From: Lutjanus erythropterus
Lineage: Eukaryota; Chordata; Actinopteri; Lutjaniformes; Lutjanidae
Length of the DNA stretch: 64,000 bases
Direction of reading: 5' to 3'
NCBI GenBank assembly: GCA_020091685.1
Contig: CM034607.1
Location: 30,254,831 to 30,318,830, forward strand
The notes below the pieces were generated by a model. That model was not told the origin of the DNA and did no database searches. It saw only the letters and a list, made by a program, of their open reading frames with translations. Both the position numbers and the translations under genes were made by a program. Positions 1 through 11,435 of the stretch are shown here, piece by piece; the first letter of the stretch is position 1, and every line of letters starts with the position of its first letter.

Positions 1-1190
1 GCTTGGTTTAGAAACCTAAATTTGCTCAATAAGAATAGATTTGGAAGTCATAAATTGCCTCTAAGATCTCAGGGAGGAGTCGGGCTAAGCTTTCGGTCAT
101 TCATAACAAGCGGTGTCCTTAGGAGGCCTTGTACTACGTTGGACTGCCAGGACCATCCAGTCCACAGGGAGTTATTGCCCTCAGGCCTCAGGACTCCATC
201 TCTCTTTCATCCCAAATGTTATTGATATGCTTAATAGCAATTAGCACTCTGGCTGCATTCCTTCACTACCCTGGTACATTTGCACACTTGGACATTTGTA
301 CTATTGCATATTTGTCTTTCATATTCATTTCCATTTCCCTGCTCTGGTTATGTGATTTATTGTTGTTGTCCTTTTGCATTTTGTAATTTTTTGAACCCTT
401 GCTGCATAACAACCAACAAGTTGTAGAGACCCAGTGTAAGCAAATAAAATTAAAAGATTAAACTTATTTAATTTAAGTAAGAACAAGATTTGTGTTTATA
501 GTGAACCTTGAACCTTGAAAAATATCTGTATCAGCTGAAGCAGCCGTTGAAATGATCAGTTATTGGCAAATAATTCATCTCCAACTCTTCCTGTCCTCTG
601 AGAGTCGTAAGTAACAGTTTCTGTCTTGTACTCACATCCTTTTTAACCTTTTTATGTGAGAAATAAGCAGTGCAGCTATAAGGCTTCTAACGTTATAAAT
701 GCCAGTTGCAGGGGAAGTGATGGGGGTTGGGGTGATGCAGTAGGGAGGCGACAACAGGACAGTAAAAGCCTACTTTATAGACACGGAAGCAGCATGTAGG
801 TCAGGACAGGGTGAAGGGGTTTGGCGTCAATGCCCAGATCATAGTGAGAGAGAGACTTCTGTATGTGTTTTATATATGTATGTGTGTTAATGCTCTTATA
901 TGTGAAGAAAATGTGTGATATTCGGATGTATTTCCTGCGCTGGAAACATTCCCAGTTGGAAGACTCTTCCAGACCTCCAGAGTTAATGTTTTAGAGTCTG
1001 TTCACAATAAAAGCCTGTGTGGTGTTTCTCAGATATCTGCTTTTACAATCAGGTACATTTACAGCCGACGAGCTTTCAGCTGAGTCTCCTCTTTCCTAAA
1101 TCTGTCTTTAAGTGTTTGGAGAGAAGATTGAGAGTTTTCTCTGAGCTGGGTGCTGACACAAAGCTGCAGTCATCTGAGTTAATTTTTGAT
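1..1190. other. Non-coding upstream sequence, possible LINE 3' remnant
   Basis: No credible exon is visible. The first 520 bases have the look of an old retroelement 3' end: a T-rich tract, a run reading 'gcaaataaaattaaaag', then a short tandem 'gaaccttgaaccttgaaaa' near 500-520. That reading is an inference and I could not assign a family. The rest is unique-looking AT-rich DNA with short TG-rich stretches near 865-890. Confidence 0.3.
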
Positions 1191-1194
1191 TTAA

Positions 1195-1765
1195 AGGTAC
1201 AATGTGTAAGATTTATGGGGCAAAATGTGGCTGAAATGGAATACAGTAGTCATAAGTATGTTTTTTTTAGTGTATAAGCACCTGAAAATAAGAATTGTTG
1301 TGTTTTTGTTACTTTAGAGTGAGCTGGTTATATCTGCAGTGGGTGCGGCTCCTCTTCCATGGAGGTCACTGCCGTGTTTCTACAGTAGCCCAGTCTAGAC
1401 AAACCAAACACTGGCTCTCGATATGGCCTTTTGCATTTTGCACAAGTATCGCAGCTACCTTAGGTTCTCGTGCACACCGGCATATTCTCATAACCACCTC
1501 ATCACATACTAACGATTTGTCGCGACCCCTCAGTGTCTGATACTGAAGCAGAAGGTACACTTTAGCGGCTGTATCTGATTTGGCTGGAAAGCTGTTTTTA
1601 AAACATGTTTAATGCCGTGAAATGGTTGCAGTTTGGTTAGCTTTATGCACAGAAAAGTACTTGGTTAGGTTTAGGATAAGACCATGTTTCGGGTTACCAT
1701 AGCTACAGTAATCTGCAATCTGCAAGCTCACCGCTAGATTCCACTAAATCCTACAAACTGGTCCT
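1195..1765. mobile_element. Non-autonomous DNA element flanked by TTAA
   Basis: The left end reads aggtacaatgtgtaagattt. The reverse complement of the right end reads aggaccagtttgtaggattt, so the two form an imperfect terminal inverted repeat of about 20 bp. A TTAA lies directly outside both ends (1191-1194 and 1766-1769), which is the target duplication expected of piggyBac- or Kolobok-type transposases. The interior of about 570 bp has no transposase frame, so this is a MITE-like, non-autonomous copy. Termini of this sort ('aaaggtccagtgtgtaggattta') recur in fish genomes. The superfamily assignment is inference. Confidence 0.7.
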
Positions 1766-1769
1766 TTAA

Positions 1770-4700
1770 TTTAACAATTTTTTACATAAGAATTTCAGTA
1801 TGAAGCGGTGATTTAAGTGCATGTGAGTGTGTGTCTGATCATTTTGTATTAGTCTGAAAAAAACTTTTGTCTCTCTAAGCGAGTGCAGTGTTCTATGCCG
1901 AGTGAAACTGAAGTTAACTAAATTAGATGTACATGTTTGTACAAGAAAGAAGATGGTGTGTATCGGTGTGTTCAAGAGAAAATGAGAGAGAAGATGGGGA
2001 ATTAGTGGAGGAGGGTGTGTGTGAATGTCAAAGTGTGTTTTCCTGGGACTGTGCATGGACATGCACACACACATTTGCATGTGCATTGCGCTTGAAAGTG
2101 GGATGATAATAGATAAAAAGGAGATAAAGGGCAGTGTGTGGTTTAAAAAACAAGGTGCTGCATGTTGTAATGTGAAAATGAAGCTGATCACTCACAGAGG
2201 AAAGCATATTAAAAACAACTTGAACAAAAATAAACCTGATATTAGCAAAAACAAAGCAATAAATACTGTAAATGACTGAAACAGTCCAATACTGTAAAAT
2301 GACTTTCCTCACCAGGTGCAACGAACATTTCTTTTACTAGAAAATCACCTCCACAAGCGATATGAAATAGTGAGAAATAGTGAATTGAAAATACAATCCA
2401 CCAGTGCACTGAAAATAGCTACAAACTGACTTTTTTTTGTAGCTTTATTTATTTGATTTTCAGGGTAACCAGCATTTCCATGATAAGTATAAAAATAACA
2501 CATCAAAAACAACAATACAGCAGGGATGCAGAAATGTTATGAAAATGTTTAAAAATAGTAATTCCAGATTTAAAATTAAGCAATGGAGCAATATGGCTGA
2601 ATTACAGAACATTTTAAAAACAGACAGTAGCACAGTAATGGAAGAACTGGAATGAAAAAAGATTTATCTGGGTTTAGAGAAAAAACTGAACTGAGGATTT
2701 TAGAGAGGTTTAAACTGAATCTTTCTTAATTTTAAGCCTTGTTGGTGCAACAGCCTTAGAGTTCACATCCTTGTAAATTTTCTAATCTTACTTTTGTCCA
2801 GTGAGTCCTGTGAATGAGTTTACATTGAAGGGGCACAAATACAAGAGGTGTTTACCCTTCTGAGTGCCCCTTCCCATAATTCATTGGATGTTTCCTCACT
2901 CAGTTCCCCGTCCCATGAGGATTTAATGTTGTTTAATGAGGTGGTTTGTAAAGAGCAAATCTGTCTATAGATCATTTTCAAAGCGTCTTTCAAAGTAGAA
3001 AGTCGAGTAAGAAAAGTGTCAAACAGTGTTTCACCATAGTGGGGAATCAGAGATCTGCTTTGGACATAAATCCAGATCTACAAACTGATTTAATCGCCCT
3101 CAACTCTTTAACTGACATCACGTGAAAGACTAATTACAACCAGATCCTAGTCTGGTTACAGATGGTTGGCGTCACTTTTATGTCCTGTGGTCATCTCTTT
3201 CATTGCAGATAATTAAAACTGCGTATAACAAATACAATAAATTCCGTGTTAACCATTATTATCCTTCTGGTCTTTCTAACCAGACAAGAACCAGACATGC
3301 TAAAGAAAATGCTCAGTTTTATCTTTTATTAACAACCAGTGAAGAATATGAATCTGTATGTGTAGTTTTCTTGTTGAATCATACGTCTTTCAAATTTTTG
3401 AGGCCTGGTTTTCTCAGTGACTCTGTGTGTGTCATGGCTGCTGGCAGATGTGAGAAGGTAAACACAAATGATCTCATATGAAATGTTTTTAATGAACAAT
3501 CTGTTAGGAAAATGGCTGACTGCTTCCACTCCTCTTTTTTTTAAAGTCTGCTGGATGAATATGTGGCTCGTAGTGGAAATTCAAAGCTGCGCTGCAGTTT
3601 GGACGCCAAGGGTTCGTGTGTGAGAGCACGTTTTCTGAAAGAGTGACTGTGCTAAAAGAGTGAAGAGAAAAAAAAATCATTTTAGAGTTATTATCTATAA
3701 TTATTAAAAGTCAGTTAGACAGGGAGGTTTCCTGGCAGCACCTTTGGGCTGAGTCAGCTGTCAGACTTGTTTGTGTGCAGATCATACGGTTCTGACAGCA
3801 GCAGGTAGCGCCAGCACAAACCACCCAGGGGTTCAACACAGACGACACCTCGCTAACACTGCCAGTATTCTGCAGCGTGAAATCTCTTCTCCACCTGCAA
3901 ACATTTCTAAAAGAGCCAAAACTGTTGAGTCAGTGTCTAGACTAATTACGAAGCATGTTCTCACAAAATTAGATACATGAAAAATGTTAAATTCAACAAG
4001 TGGCACGACTCCTCTCCTGTATGCTTTGCCTTATATTCCCCATATGTTTTTGGGATCAGTCCCAAGACGGTTAAAGGAAGTAGATAACCTTAGGCCATTT
4101 TTGTCATGACAAGTTTAACCCATTTGGCGTTCCCAGGGCAAAAATGATCCATTGACCGAGGGCGAGTCCTCCACCATAAGCTGATCAGCTGTTTATAACT
4201 GTCAGTTGTCTGTCCATGTAAAGTTAAGCCCATTATCCTGAAAACAAAAACCCACTGCACTGACAATACACACTTTGGAGTTGAAGTGAAGTGTCTCACT
4301 GCCTGAGAGACTCCATTAACATCTCGCTCAATTTAACAACATCATCTACTCCTTCTAAAAGATTATTAATGGTTTCTTACAACACTTACTCATGCAGCGG
4401 ACATTCGGCATTAATTTGAAGTCTGATTAATGTGAAACAGGCATCGTCTTGGACTACAGTAGAAATTTCAAAGGAGGACACCCTGGCTGTAGTGTTGCTG
4501 TCAGAGAAGCGAGTAATTCAACTTAACATGTTTCCTTAATCGCTGATGACATATCATGGTAATTGTAGGATTTATTACAGTCAGTATATTACAGACTTCT
4601 CCTTTAAGATGACATACAAATGATCATATTGGAGTGATAAATTAGAGGCACAGATACAGACTTACAGATAAAAGTCAGTCTGCATTTATTCATGCATTGT

Positions 4701-7330
4701 GTTTCATAACTTGACATTTGTTTGTGAATACTAATGAGACTGTTTTAACCTCATAGGGCCTGTGCAAATGTAAAAAACTTAAGTCCACCTACCAGCTCTC
4801 CTAAAGGTCGCTAATTAATGTCAAATCTGTGTTTAATCTGTGTAAAAATGACAGGCTGTGGGGAGCAGTGAGCTTCATCCTGGAGTGTTTTGGACAGAGA
4901 CGTTTCCCCTTGCTTCCAGTCTTTAAGCTAAACTAACCAGTTGCTGGCTGCAGCTTCACGTTTAGGGGACAGATGTGAGAGTGTTATCCCATCAAACATT
5001 TGGCAGGAATGAGCATCTTTCCCAAAATGTGGAACCATTCTTTTAAAAGAGTGAATAATCAGAGATCATTTAGAAGTTTGTTAGTGCTCTCAGTAGAAGA
5101 CATGTAGCCTAGAGTGATTTACAGCAAAGAAATTAGATGCATCAAGTGCTTTCCTAACAGTGCTAACCAGAACAGAGTGCCATAATAATGTAAAATAAGA
5201 TTAAAATAAAAATCAACATGTAAAAACAAGATAAAATGAGGATATAATGCAGAATGCATCTTCATATAGATAAAACCCACTTGATAATATGTGTAAAAGT
5301 AAGATAAACAAATAAAATAAAGATAAACCAGTAAAGCAAAGCAGGAATCTCTGTGCAACAGTGATGCTTCCAAATTTGCCCTGTAAGCTGGCAGAGTGAT
5401 TCATGTTTCTGGTAACATCCAGGATTTCCCAGGCGTGTCCGGTGCTCACTCAGGCGCAAAGGCTATTGTGATGATATTACATTTTACATAATATGGACTA
5501 TGTGTTTACATTGACCTCATTTTCCATTCAGGCAGAGGCTGGAATGTGGAAAATGAATACATTAGGCTGCTTGGACCAAGAGGCTGCACAGTTTACAGTC
5601 CAGTTACAATATTTAGAAATGCATGCAGGAGAAGATTGAGATTCTTGAGAGACAGAGAATCCAGGAAATACATGTTACAGGTATTCTCTCCTTCCTCGAA
5701 CATTTATTTTAGTAGAAAAAGTAGAGAAATAAATGTAAGAGGAGAGAAAAGTGCTCTCCTACGAGACTAAAGAAAGTTGAGGCTGGAAGGAGAGAGTGCA
5801 AACACAGCAGCTTTGTGCAGAGATGAGTTTTGAATTCACACTGGAGAGGATAAAAAGAGACGCTGCTGTCCTGACTGCACCCTGTTATTCAGCCTCTCTG
5901 GACTTTCTCTGCCTGCCTGCTGAGCATGAATGTCAATGAAACCTCCCAACAGCTGCTGTTTTTTTTTCTGTTTATGTGAAGGGTGAGAGTTTGGGGATTT
6001 ACCTCTTGAATTACAATTTAAAGTGAGAGCGAGCATATGGAGAGAAATTAGTGTCAGTACTGGTGACAGATGTGTGTGTGTCATGATCCAGAAATAAAAA
6101 CATGATTTCCAAATGTGTAGAACAATTAGTGACTAATTTATGACATTCCCAAATGCATTTTCCAATCCAGAAACAAATACCAACCAATTTGAACAAATGT
6201 AACAACACATACAACCCAACTTGAATATATATCAGTGCTCTACATGTGAGTGTGGAGTAACGGCGTAGGTTTTGTGTCAACATTGGGGAGAACTAATATC
6301 AAAGATTGAATCAGTGAGATGAGTTCAAGCTAAGTAAATACAGGCTGAGGACAGGTTCTCTGCAGATACAGACACTACCACACTTATAATGGGTCATAAG
6401 TGATGGTTCAGAGGGATTATGTTTATATGAGTCTGTGCATTGTTTTTTCTTTTAGGAAAATGTTGTATATTATGCCTTTCATTTGGGGATCTGGGGGTCG
6501 TCCCCCTGGAAATTTAAAGTGTCACAGACATTTCCTGCATACTGGTGAATTTTTATGCTCTAATTTGTATCTTAGCTAGCTGAACTATAAGCTTTAATTA
6601 TGGGCCGGCAACATTACTTTAAGATTAGTTTGCAAACTAGCAAGCAACGCTACTAAAGGTATACTTAAAAAACCAAACATTTTATGGCAGCTTGTAACCA
6701 TCGCTTTTGAGGTTGCATAGTCTCACCCTGTACTTTACTGCAGGCATTGTTGTGTCTGTGAGCCATGTACTAGCAGAAGTCCTCTGTTACTTGTATTTAT
6801 TTATTTTGTTTATGAATTTGTAAGTGTTTCGGGGCTTTGTTAACTTGATAGGAAAGCTGGAGGGCCACAGGTTGGAAACGAAACCAGCCTCAGTACATGA
6901 AGTGTATGCTTTGATTTTTTTATTGGGAGGGACAAATGCAAAATAGTTTTAGACTCGTGTGACTATTTATGTCTGTGTGTATATATTTCAGTTGGTTAAG
7001 TTTTAGCATAAAAGGTGTGGTAAAACTGAAAATTACAAAGATATCTGCATAAAATCAGGGTTATTAGATGATTAAAAAAAGACTGAAAGGATAATTTGAT
7101 AATTCTTTTCACAGAAAATTAACAAAAACAGTGCAAGATGAGGCATAATAAAGTGTGTCTGTGTGTGTGTGCATGTGTGTGTCAGACTGCAGCAGTGATG
7201 ATCTATGTGCGCGTGAACATCAGGACCCCCGGCGTTTGTGCCTGCATGTAACTTAGGCGTCCGCCGTCCCGCCTGCTGCTGTTCCTTCCACATTTCTTTC
7301 TCTACAGGCAGCTGAAAGGAAGCCCATGCT
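1770..7330. other. Intergenic or upstream sequence without recognised genes
   Basis: Only short, scattered open frames occur here, with no splice-framed or conserved-looking peptide. The region contains AT-rich DNA, short TG runs (about 1820-1835, 7155-7185) and small fragments that may be old repeats (for example near 6480-6560). A mildly CG-enriched patch at about 7200-7290 leads into the RFX-like motifs described separately. Confidence 0.4.
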
Positions 7331-7339
7331 AGTCCCCTG

Positions 7340-7379
7340 TTGCCATGGTGACATGGTCTCCTCTGTTTCCATGGTTATA
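7340..7379 (+). promoter_or_regulatory. Two X-box-like (RFX) palindromic motifs
   Basis: GTTGCCATGGTGAC (7340-7353) and GTTTCCATGGTTAT (7366-7379) lie 26 bp apart, start to start. Both fit the general X-box pattern GTNRCC-N-GGNAAC bound by RFX transcription factors, with the second half-site imperfect in each. TATAAAAAG follows at once (7377-7385), and a second TATAAAAGG lies at 7432-7440. A promoter or enhancer here is an inference; no downstream coding exon was recognised within the next few kilobases. Confidence 0.45.
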
Positions 7380-7440
7380 AAAAGGCGAGGAGAAGCAATG
7401 GCGACGGGGGTGAGAGAGACTGACACTGGGTATAAAAGGA
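7377..7440 (+). promoter_or_regulatory. Pair of TATA-box-like sequences
   Basis: TATAAAAAG (7377-7385) and TATAAAAGG (7432-7440) both match strong TATA consensus sequences and lie just downstream of the two X-box-like motifs and a CG-richer patch. If either is used, transcription would run rightward into a purine-rich leader. No start codon with a protein-like frame follows, so this could be a non-coding RNA promoter or a chance match. Confidence 0.25.
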
Positions 7441-8292
7441 GGGCAAAACAAATAGTGGAAGCGAGAGAGTGTCAGAATTTTAATTTGGAGTGGGAGAGAA
7501 AAGAGAAGGGAGTTTGTAAAAGAAGAGGGAGAGGAGTGAATGATTGAGTCAGTGCTGGAGGTAATGAGGAGAGGATAGAAAGAGAGTTGGAGAAAGAGAG
7601 GGGGGAGGAGGTAATGGGGAGATGGAGGGAGGGGAGGAAAAAGAGGGCAAGGTTCAAAGAGGAGGGGAAAAGAAATGATGACTTTAAACTAAAGGGGAGG
7701 TTCAGGGAGGTCATAAGACAGACAGAGACAGAGAACGATTAAAGAAAGAGGGATTAAGATTGAATCAGAGAAGCCTTGAAAACTTAAGAAAGAGAGACGG
7801 AGTGGCAAAGAGAAATTTGTTGTTGGAGTGAAAGAGAAACAAAACAAAGTAAAACTGATATTGAAAGACAGTAAAAGAAAGTGAGAGATCAAAACTGACA
7901 TGACTAAATGGAGTTAAAAGGACAGGATAAAACTGATAGATTGATAAGAAAGATTAAGAAGAGTTGAGGAACTGACTGAAAGCCAAAAGACCTGGAAAAG
8001 CACTCTACGAGAGAGACAGTATGTGGAGAGAGGAAAAAAGACCTTGAGGAAAGTTTTAAAAAAGAGTGAGAAGAAGATAAAGTGGAACAAAGAAAAAAAA
8101 GTCAGTTTGAAGTCAGTTATATTTAATATTTTACTGAGACAACCAACAAAGAATTTAAAACTGTTCTGGGATCTACAAAGATGTCTCATATGAGTTAAAA
8201 GCACATGTGACTTTTTTGCACATGCTGATTTATGTACTTCAGTAAAGTTTGGGAATCAATTATCAAGAGAGAGAGAGAGAAAAAAAAAAAAA
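7383..8292 (+). repeat. Purine-rich (GA) tract of about 900 bp
   Basis: By eye the + strand is dominated by A and G over this whole span (runs such as gagagaaaagagaagggag), ending in (GA)n followed by poly-A at 8267-8292. The lysine/arginine/glutamate-rich or serine/leucine/phenylalanine-rich open frames that cross it are by-products of this composition. Such strand asymmetry can form triplex or other non-B DNA. Confidence 0.7.
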
Positions 8293-8515
8293 GAATGGCC
8301 AAAATGGAGTTTTAGTCTCCAGTATGGGTCAAGCTCCAACAACCCTGGATCCTCCGTTACCCATAATGCACCTCAGAGGCATTATGTTTTCAGGTTGTCC
8401 GTTTGTCCATCCCACTCTCATGTGATATGTCAGTAAAGGAAGAGGGAATTTCTTCAAACTTGACACAAACGTCCACCTCTGCTCAAGAATGAATTGATTT
8501 GATTTTGGAGGTGAA

Positions 8516-8530
8516 AGGTCACCGTGACCT
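8516..8530. promoter_or_regulatory. Perfect palindromic ERE-type element
   Basis: AGGTCACCGTGACCT is an exact inverted repeat of AGGTCA with a 3-bp spacer, the consensus binding site of oestrogen receptors. It lies inside a dispersed repeat, so it may exist in many genomic copies. Whether it is bound is unknown. Confidence 0.6.
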
Positions 8531-8593
8531 CACAAAACATATTTTTGTCCACAACTCAATAACGTGATGAAGTGAGGACGTTTCATATTCAAA

Positions 8594-8606
8594 AGGTCAA
8601 AGGTCA
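8594..8606 (+). promoter_or_regulatory. Perfect DR1 nuclear-receptor element
   Basis: AGGTCAAAGGTCA is an exact direct repeat of AGGTCA with one spacer base, the type bound by RXR heterodimers, HNF4 and COUP-TF. It starts 63 bp after the end of the perfect ERE in the same repeat unit. Function is not shown by the sequence. Confidence 0.55.
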
Positions 8607-8705
8607 GTTTCTCTGTGACATCATAATGTTGAGCTCTCTGTCATCCCTCTGTAGTCAACATGTAAACATGGTCTCTAAGTGAAGACCGCAGGTTTATCAC
8701 TGGAA

Positions 8706-10432
8706 ATTATTCACTGGAATCCAATTTCATTTTCCAAAGAAAATAAATAAATAAATACACTTAATGCCTTTCAATTCCTTCAAGGTCTTCACCACATATA
8801 GTATATGAGTCTGAACAGACATGATGTAAAATGCAGCTTGACTGAAAATGATTGTCCAGCTGACAGAACGACCAACACTTCTATAAAAATCAACAAATCC
8901 CACTGACCACGACCTCTGCTAATCTCATAAGAAAAAAACTTGATTATATTCTAGTAATTCTAGTAAATTCCTATTTGAGATATTAATAATTTGCCACACA
9001 AAATATTGTAATACTATTCTGTATGATTTTCCTACCATCTCTAGTTATCACATGAGACTTTTTTATAAGAGACAACAAGATATAATCCAGAGTAGATAGT
9101 CGGTGGATCAGTTCACATTCTGAACATACAGTATCCTCTAATGAGCTTTAATAAGCCTCCTCATAACTGCAGTTTGAAGCGCCCTGCTGAAACACCACTG
9201 ACTTTGTTTACGTGTTGATTTATTGGATTGTGGACGTCACATTTGATTATCTGCATTCCTGAATGAACCACGGACGCTACCCATGCCTCATTCTGAGGCG
9301 GCTTTATATGTTTAGATTGGCATTTTGAACTCTAATTGACTTCTCACTTATTTATGAAAGTTGCAGAGAAAAGTTAGACTTTACAAAGAATCTCGTATGG
9401 CTGCATAACACACTAATCCAAGTCACACACATTTTACAATAATTTCATTCAATCTCCTGCTCATTCTTGGTTATTTGGGGCACTGAGCAGCTTTATGAGG
9501 CTGTAATTCACGCAAAAATGCAGACATGGGTAATCAGATCACCTGGTTTGATGTCAGAAGTATCTTTTCTTGAAGCAGTTTTGTTGTTGTGAGATGTTTA
9601 CAGCAACAGCCAGGAGCACAGAGGTCAGAAGCGGGTTCACATGTTAAAAACTATATATTTTACTTAAACTATCAAACTCATTTTGAAGCTGAAGTTAGGA
9701 GACACGGTGGAGCTCTGAGGCGTTGGTCATGCTGATGTGTTGAGGACTGCATGTCCTCTTGGCTCACAGAGCACATTCATTGTGCAGCTGGACTCTGCAT
9801 GACAGCATGGACACACAACAACACACGCTCACACACATATACAGTATAAATGTGTACACACAAACAGGAGGGGACACACACTGCAGAGAGACAACACTGG
9901 GAGTGACAGACAGAGGCAGACAGGGACACGAGGAAGAGATGACTCACTATTCTGTCTGCATGCATATCTTTAAACAGCACACATTTGATGACTTTCATTA
10001 TTATTATGTCCTTATTTACCACCTTAGTACACAGAATGAAGTAATTATTAAAACATGAAAGAAAACATACAATTGGAATAAGTTTTTACAGTCAGTCAGG
10101 TCTAGTTTGAGTCAGTTTACTGTATTTTCCGTTGTTCACCACTAGGCGGGGATAAAAAGGTTTCACACACTAACAGGTTGTGTCCTCTTTTGAAAAGGGA
10201 CCCTTGTGCTCTGAACAGATACGACCCGCTTTGTGTGTCTTGATACCAGTTAACTGGTAAAAGACGTTACAGGCCTGCTTTGACTGTAATCTTATCATGC
10301 ATGTTTATACAGAGTAAAAGATGTTGTCCTCCAGCTGTTTCATGTTCTGGAGAACACTGGAAGTGAAATGTTACTGGAACCTTGAGAACAGAATCACAAC
10401 AACCTCACTCTTGTTTATATGACTTGTATGAC

Positions 10433-10434
<2 letters not shown>
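8706..10434. other. Non-coding AT-rich sequence
   Basis: No exon or clear mobile element recognised. A short run of AAATA units occurs near 8743-8757, and CA-rich scatter lies at 9810-9890. The open frames at about 9759-10058 are driven by that CA-rich sequence. Confidence 0.35.

Positions 10435-10490
<56 letters not shown>
10435..10490. repeat. (TG)28 microsatellite
   Basis: Uninterrupted TG dinucleotide repeat of about 56 bp. It gives a spurious cysteine-valine repeat in the open frames that cross it. Confidence 0.98.
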
Positions 10491-10493
<3 letters not shown>

Positions 10494-10598
10494 CAAAAGA
10501 TTACAGATGGACAACAACCATATCCACTGGCCTGTTTTGCTTTCGTTATGGAAATTTTGGAGCCCCTACTCGTATTGTCAGTGGACATTTTGTGTATA

Positions 10599-10652
10599 TG
10601 TGAGTGTGTGTGTGTGAGTGTGTGTGTGTGTGTGAGTGTGTGTGTGTGTGTG
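10599..10652. repeat. Interrupted TG repeat
   Basis: TG runs broken at regular spacing by 'gagtg' units. It lies 110 bp after the uninterrupted (TG)28 and probably shares its origin. Confidence 0.9.
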
Positions 10653-10855
10653 CCAGACTTGGGTCTCCAAGATGTCTGTTTGTATTTCTACTGAAGTGTG
10701 TCTGATGTGAGTCCTGAAAAGAGGGGTTAGTCAGGGTGAAGAGACACAAAGAGGACATCAAAAATATTAAAAGACAGAGAGAAAGAGAGGAGGGAAACGA
10801 AAAGAATGTCTGCATGGAGATTTTCCTGTTCATTTAGTCTTGGGTGTTTACTATA

Positions 10856-11435
10856 GGGCTGTAAGTAATGATTATTGTCATAATCAATTAATCAGATGAT
10901 TATTTTCATAACTAAATGATTCATTGTTTAGTTTATAAAATGTACAAAATTGTGGAAAATGCTCATCACAATTTCGCAGAGCCCAAAGTAACATGTTCAA
11001 ATAAGGGCTGCAGAGTCTGATTATTTTCATTATCAGTTTACAGTAATAAAACAAAGACAGACAAAAAGGTAGGACAGACATATCAGAAGACACCCCCAAG
11101 AAGCAGAGAGACAAAATATAATTACAGTCATAGAGTCCACTTGAGCTTTCCCAGAACAGATCGAGCCTGTTATATAGCCGATTAATCAATTATTAAAATA
11201 GTTGACAATTAATTTAATTATCAATGCATAATCTATTAATCAAATAATTGTTGCAGCTCTACTTTAAATTGCTTCTTTTGTCCATTAAATGGTCCAAAAC
11301 ACAAAGACTTTTACTGTCATAAATAACAAAGAAAAACAGCAAATCTTTACATTTAAGAAATTATCAATTGATTATCAAAATAGTTGGCAAGTAATGAGCC
11401 TTCAAGCAACTAAATGTTGCAGCTCCAGTTTAATT
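10856..11435. mobile_element. AT-rich 'gctgcaa' DNA element with a nested copy
   Basis: Outer copy: the left part (10856-11002) runs from 'agggctgtaagtaatgatt' to 'aaagtaacatgttcaaat' and resumes at about 11266 with 'aaattgcttcttttgtcc'. The same order is continuous in the copy at 43893-44242, so the bases between are an insertion. The family has inverted ends of the type agggctgcaa.../...ttgttgcagctct, lacks coding capacity and occurs at least six more times in this window. Confidence 0.7.
11003..11265. mobile_element. Nested copy of the 'gctgcaa' element
   Basis: It begins 'aagggctgcagagtctgatt' and ends 'caaataattgttgcagctct', so it has both inverted ends of the family. It splits another member of the same family, which places it later in time. 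Exact edges and the target duplication are unclear because both elements are AT-rich. Confidence 0.65.

Larger units (their letters stand above)
8310..8705. mobile_element. Dispersed fish repeat carrying nuclear-receptor motifs
   Basis: I recognise this as a widespread teleost repeat. It has the 'ggcattatgttttcaggttgtccg' start-like block, a middle reading 'gggaatttcttcaaacttg', and 'acctcacaaaacatatttttg' further on. It carries two strong hormone-receptor-type motifs, listed separately. Edges are approximate and no terminal repeat was resolved. Confidence 0.6.

Noticed and set aside
10382-10694. Cysteine-valine repeat proteins
   Set aside because: Translations of TG microsatellites; the same holds for histidine-threonine frames over AC repeats elsewhere.
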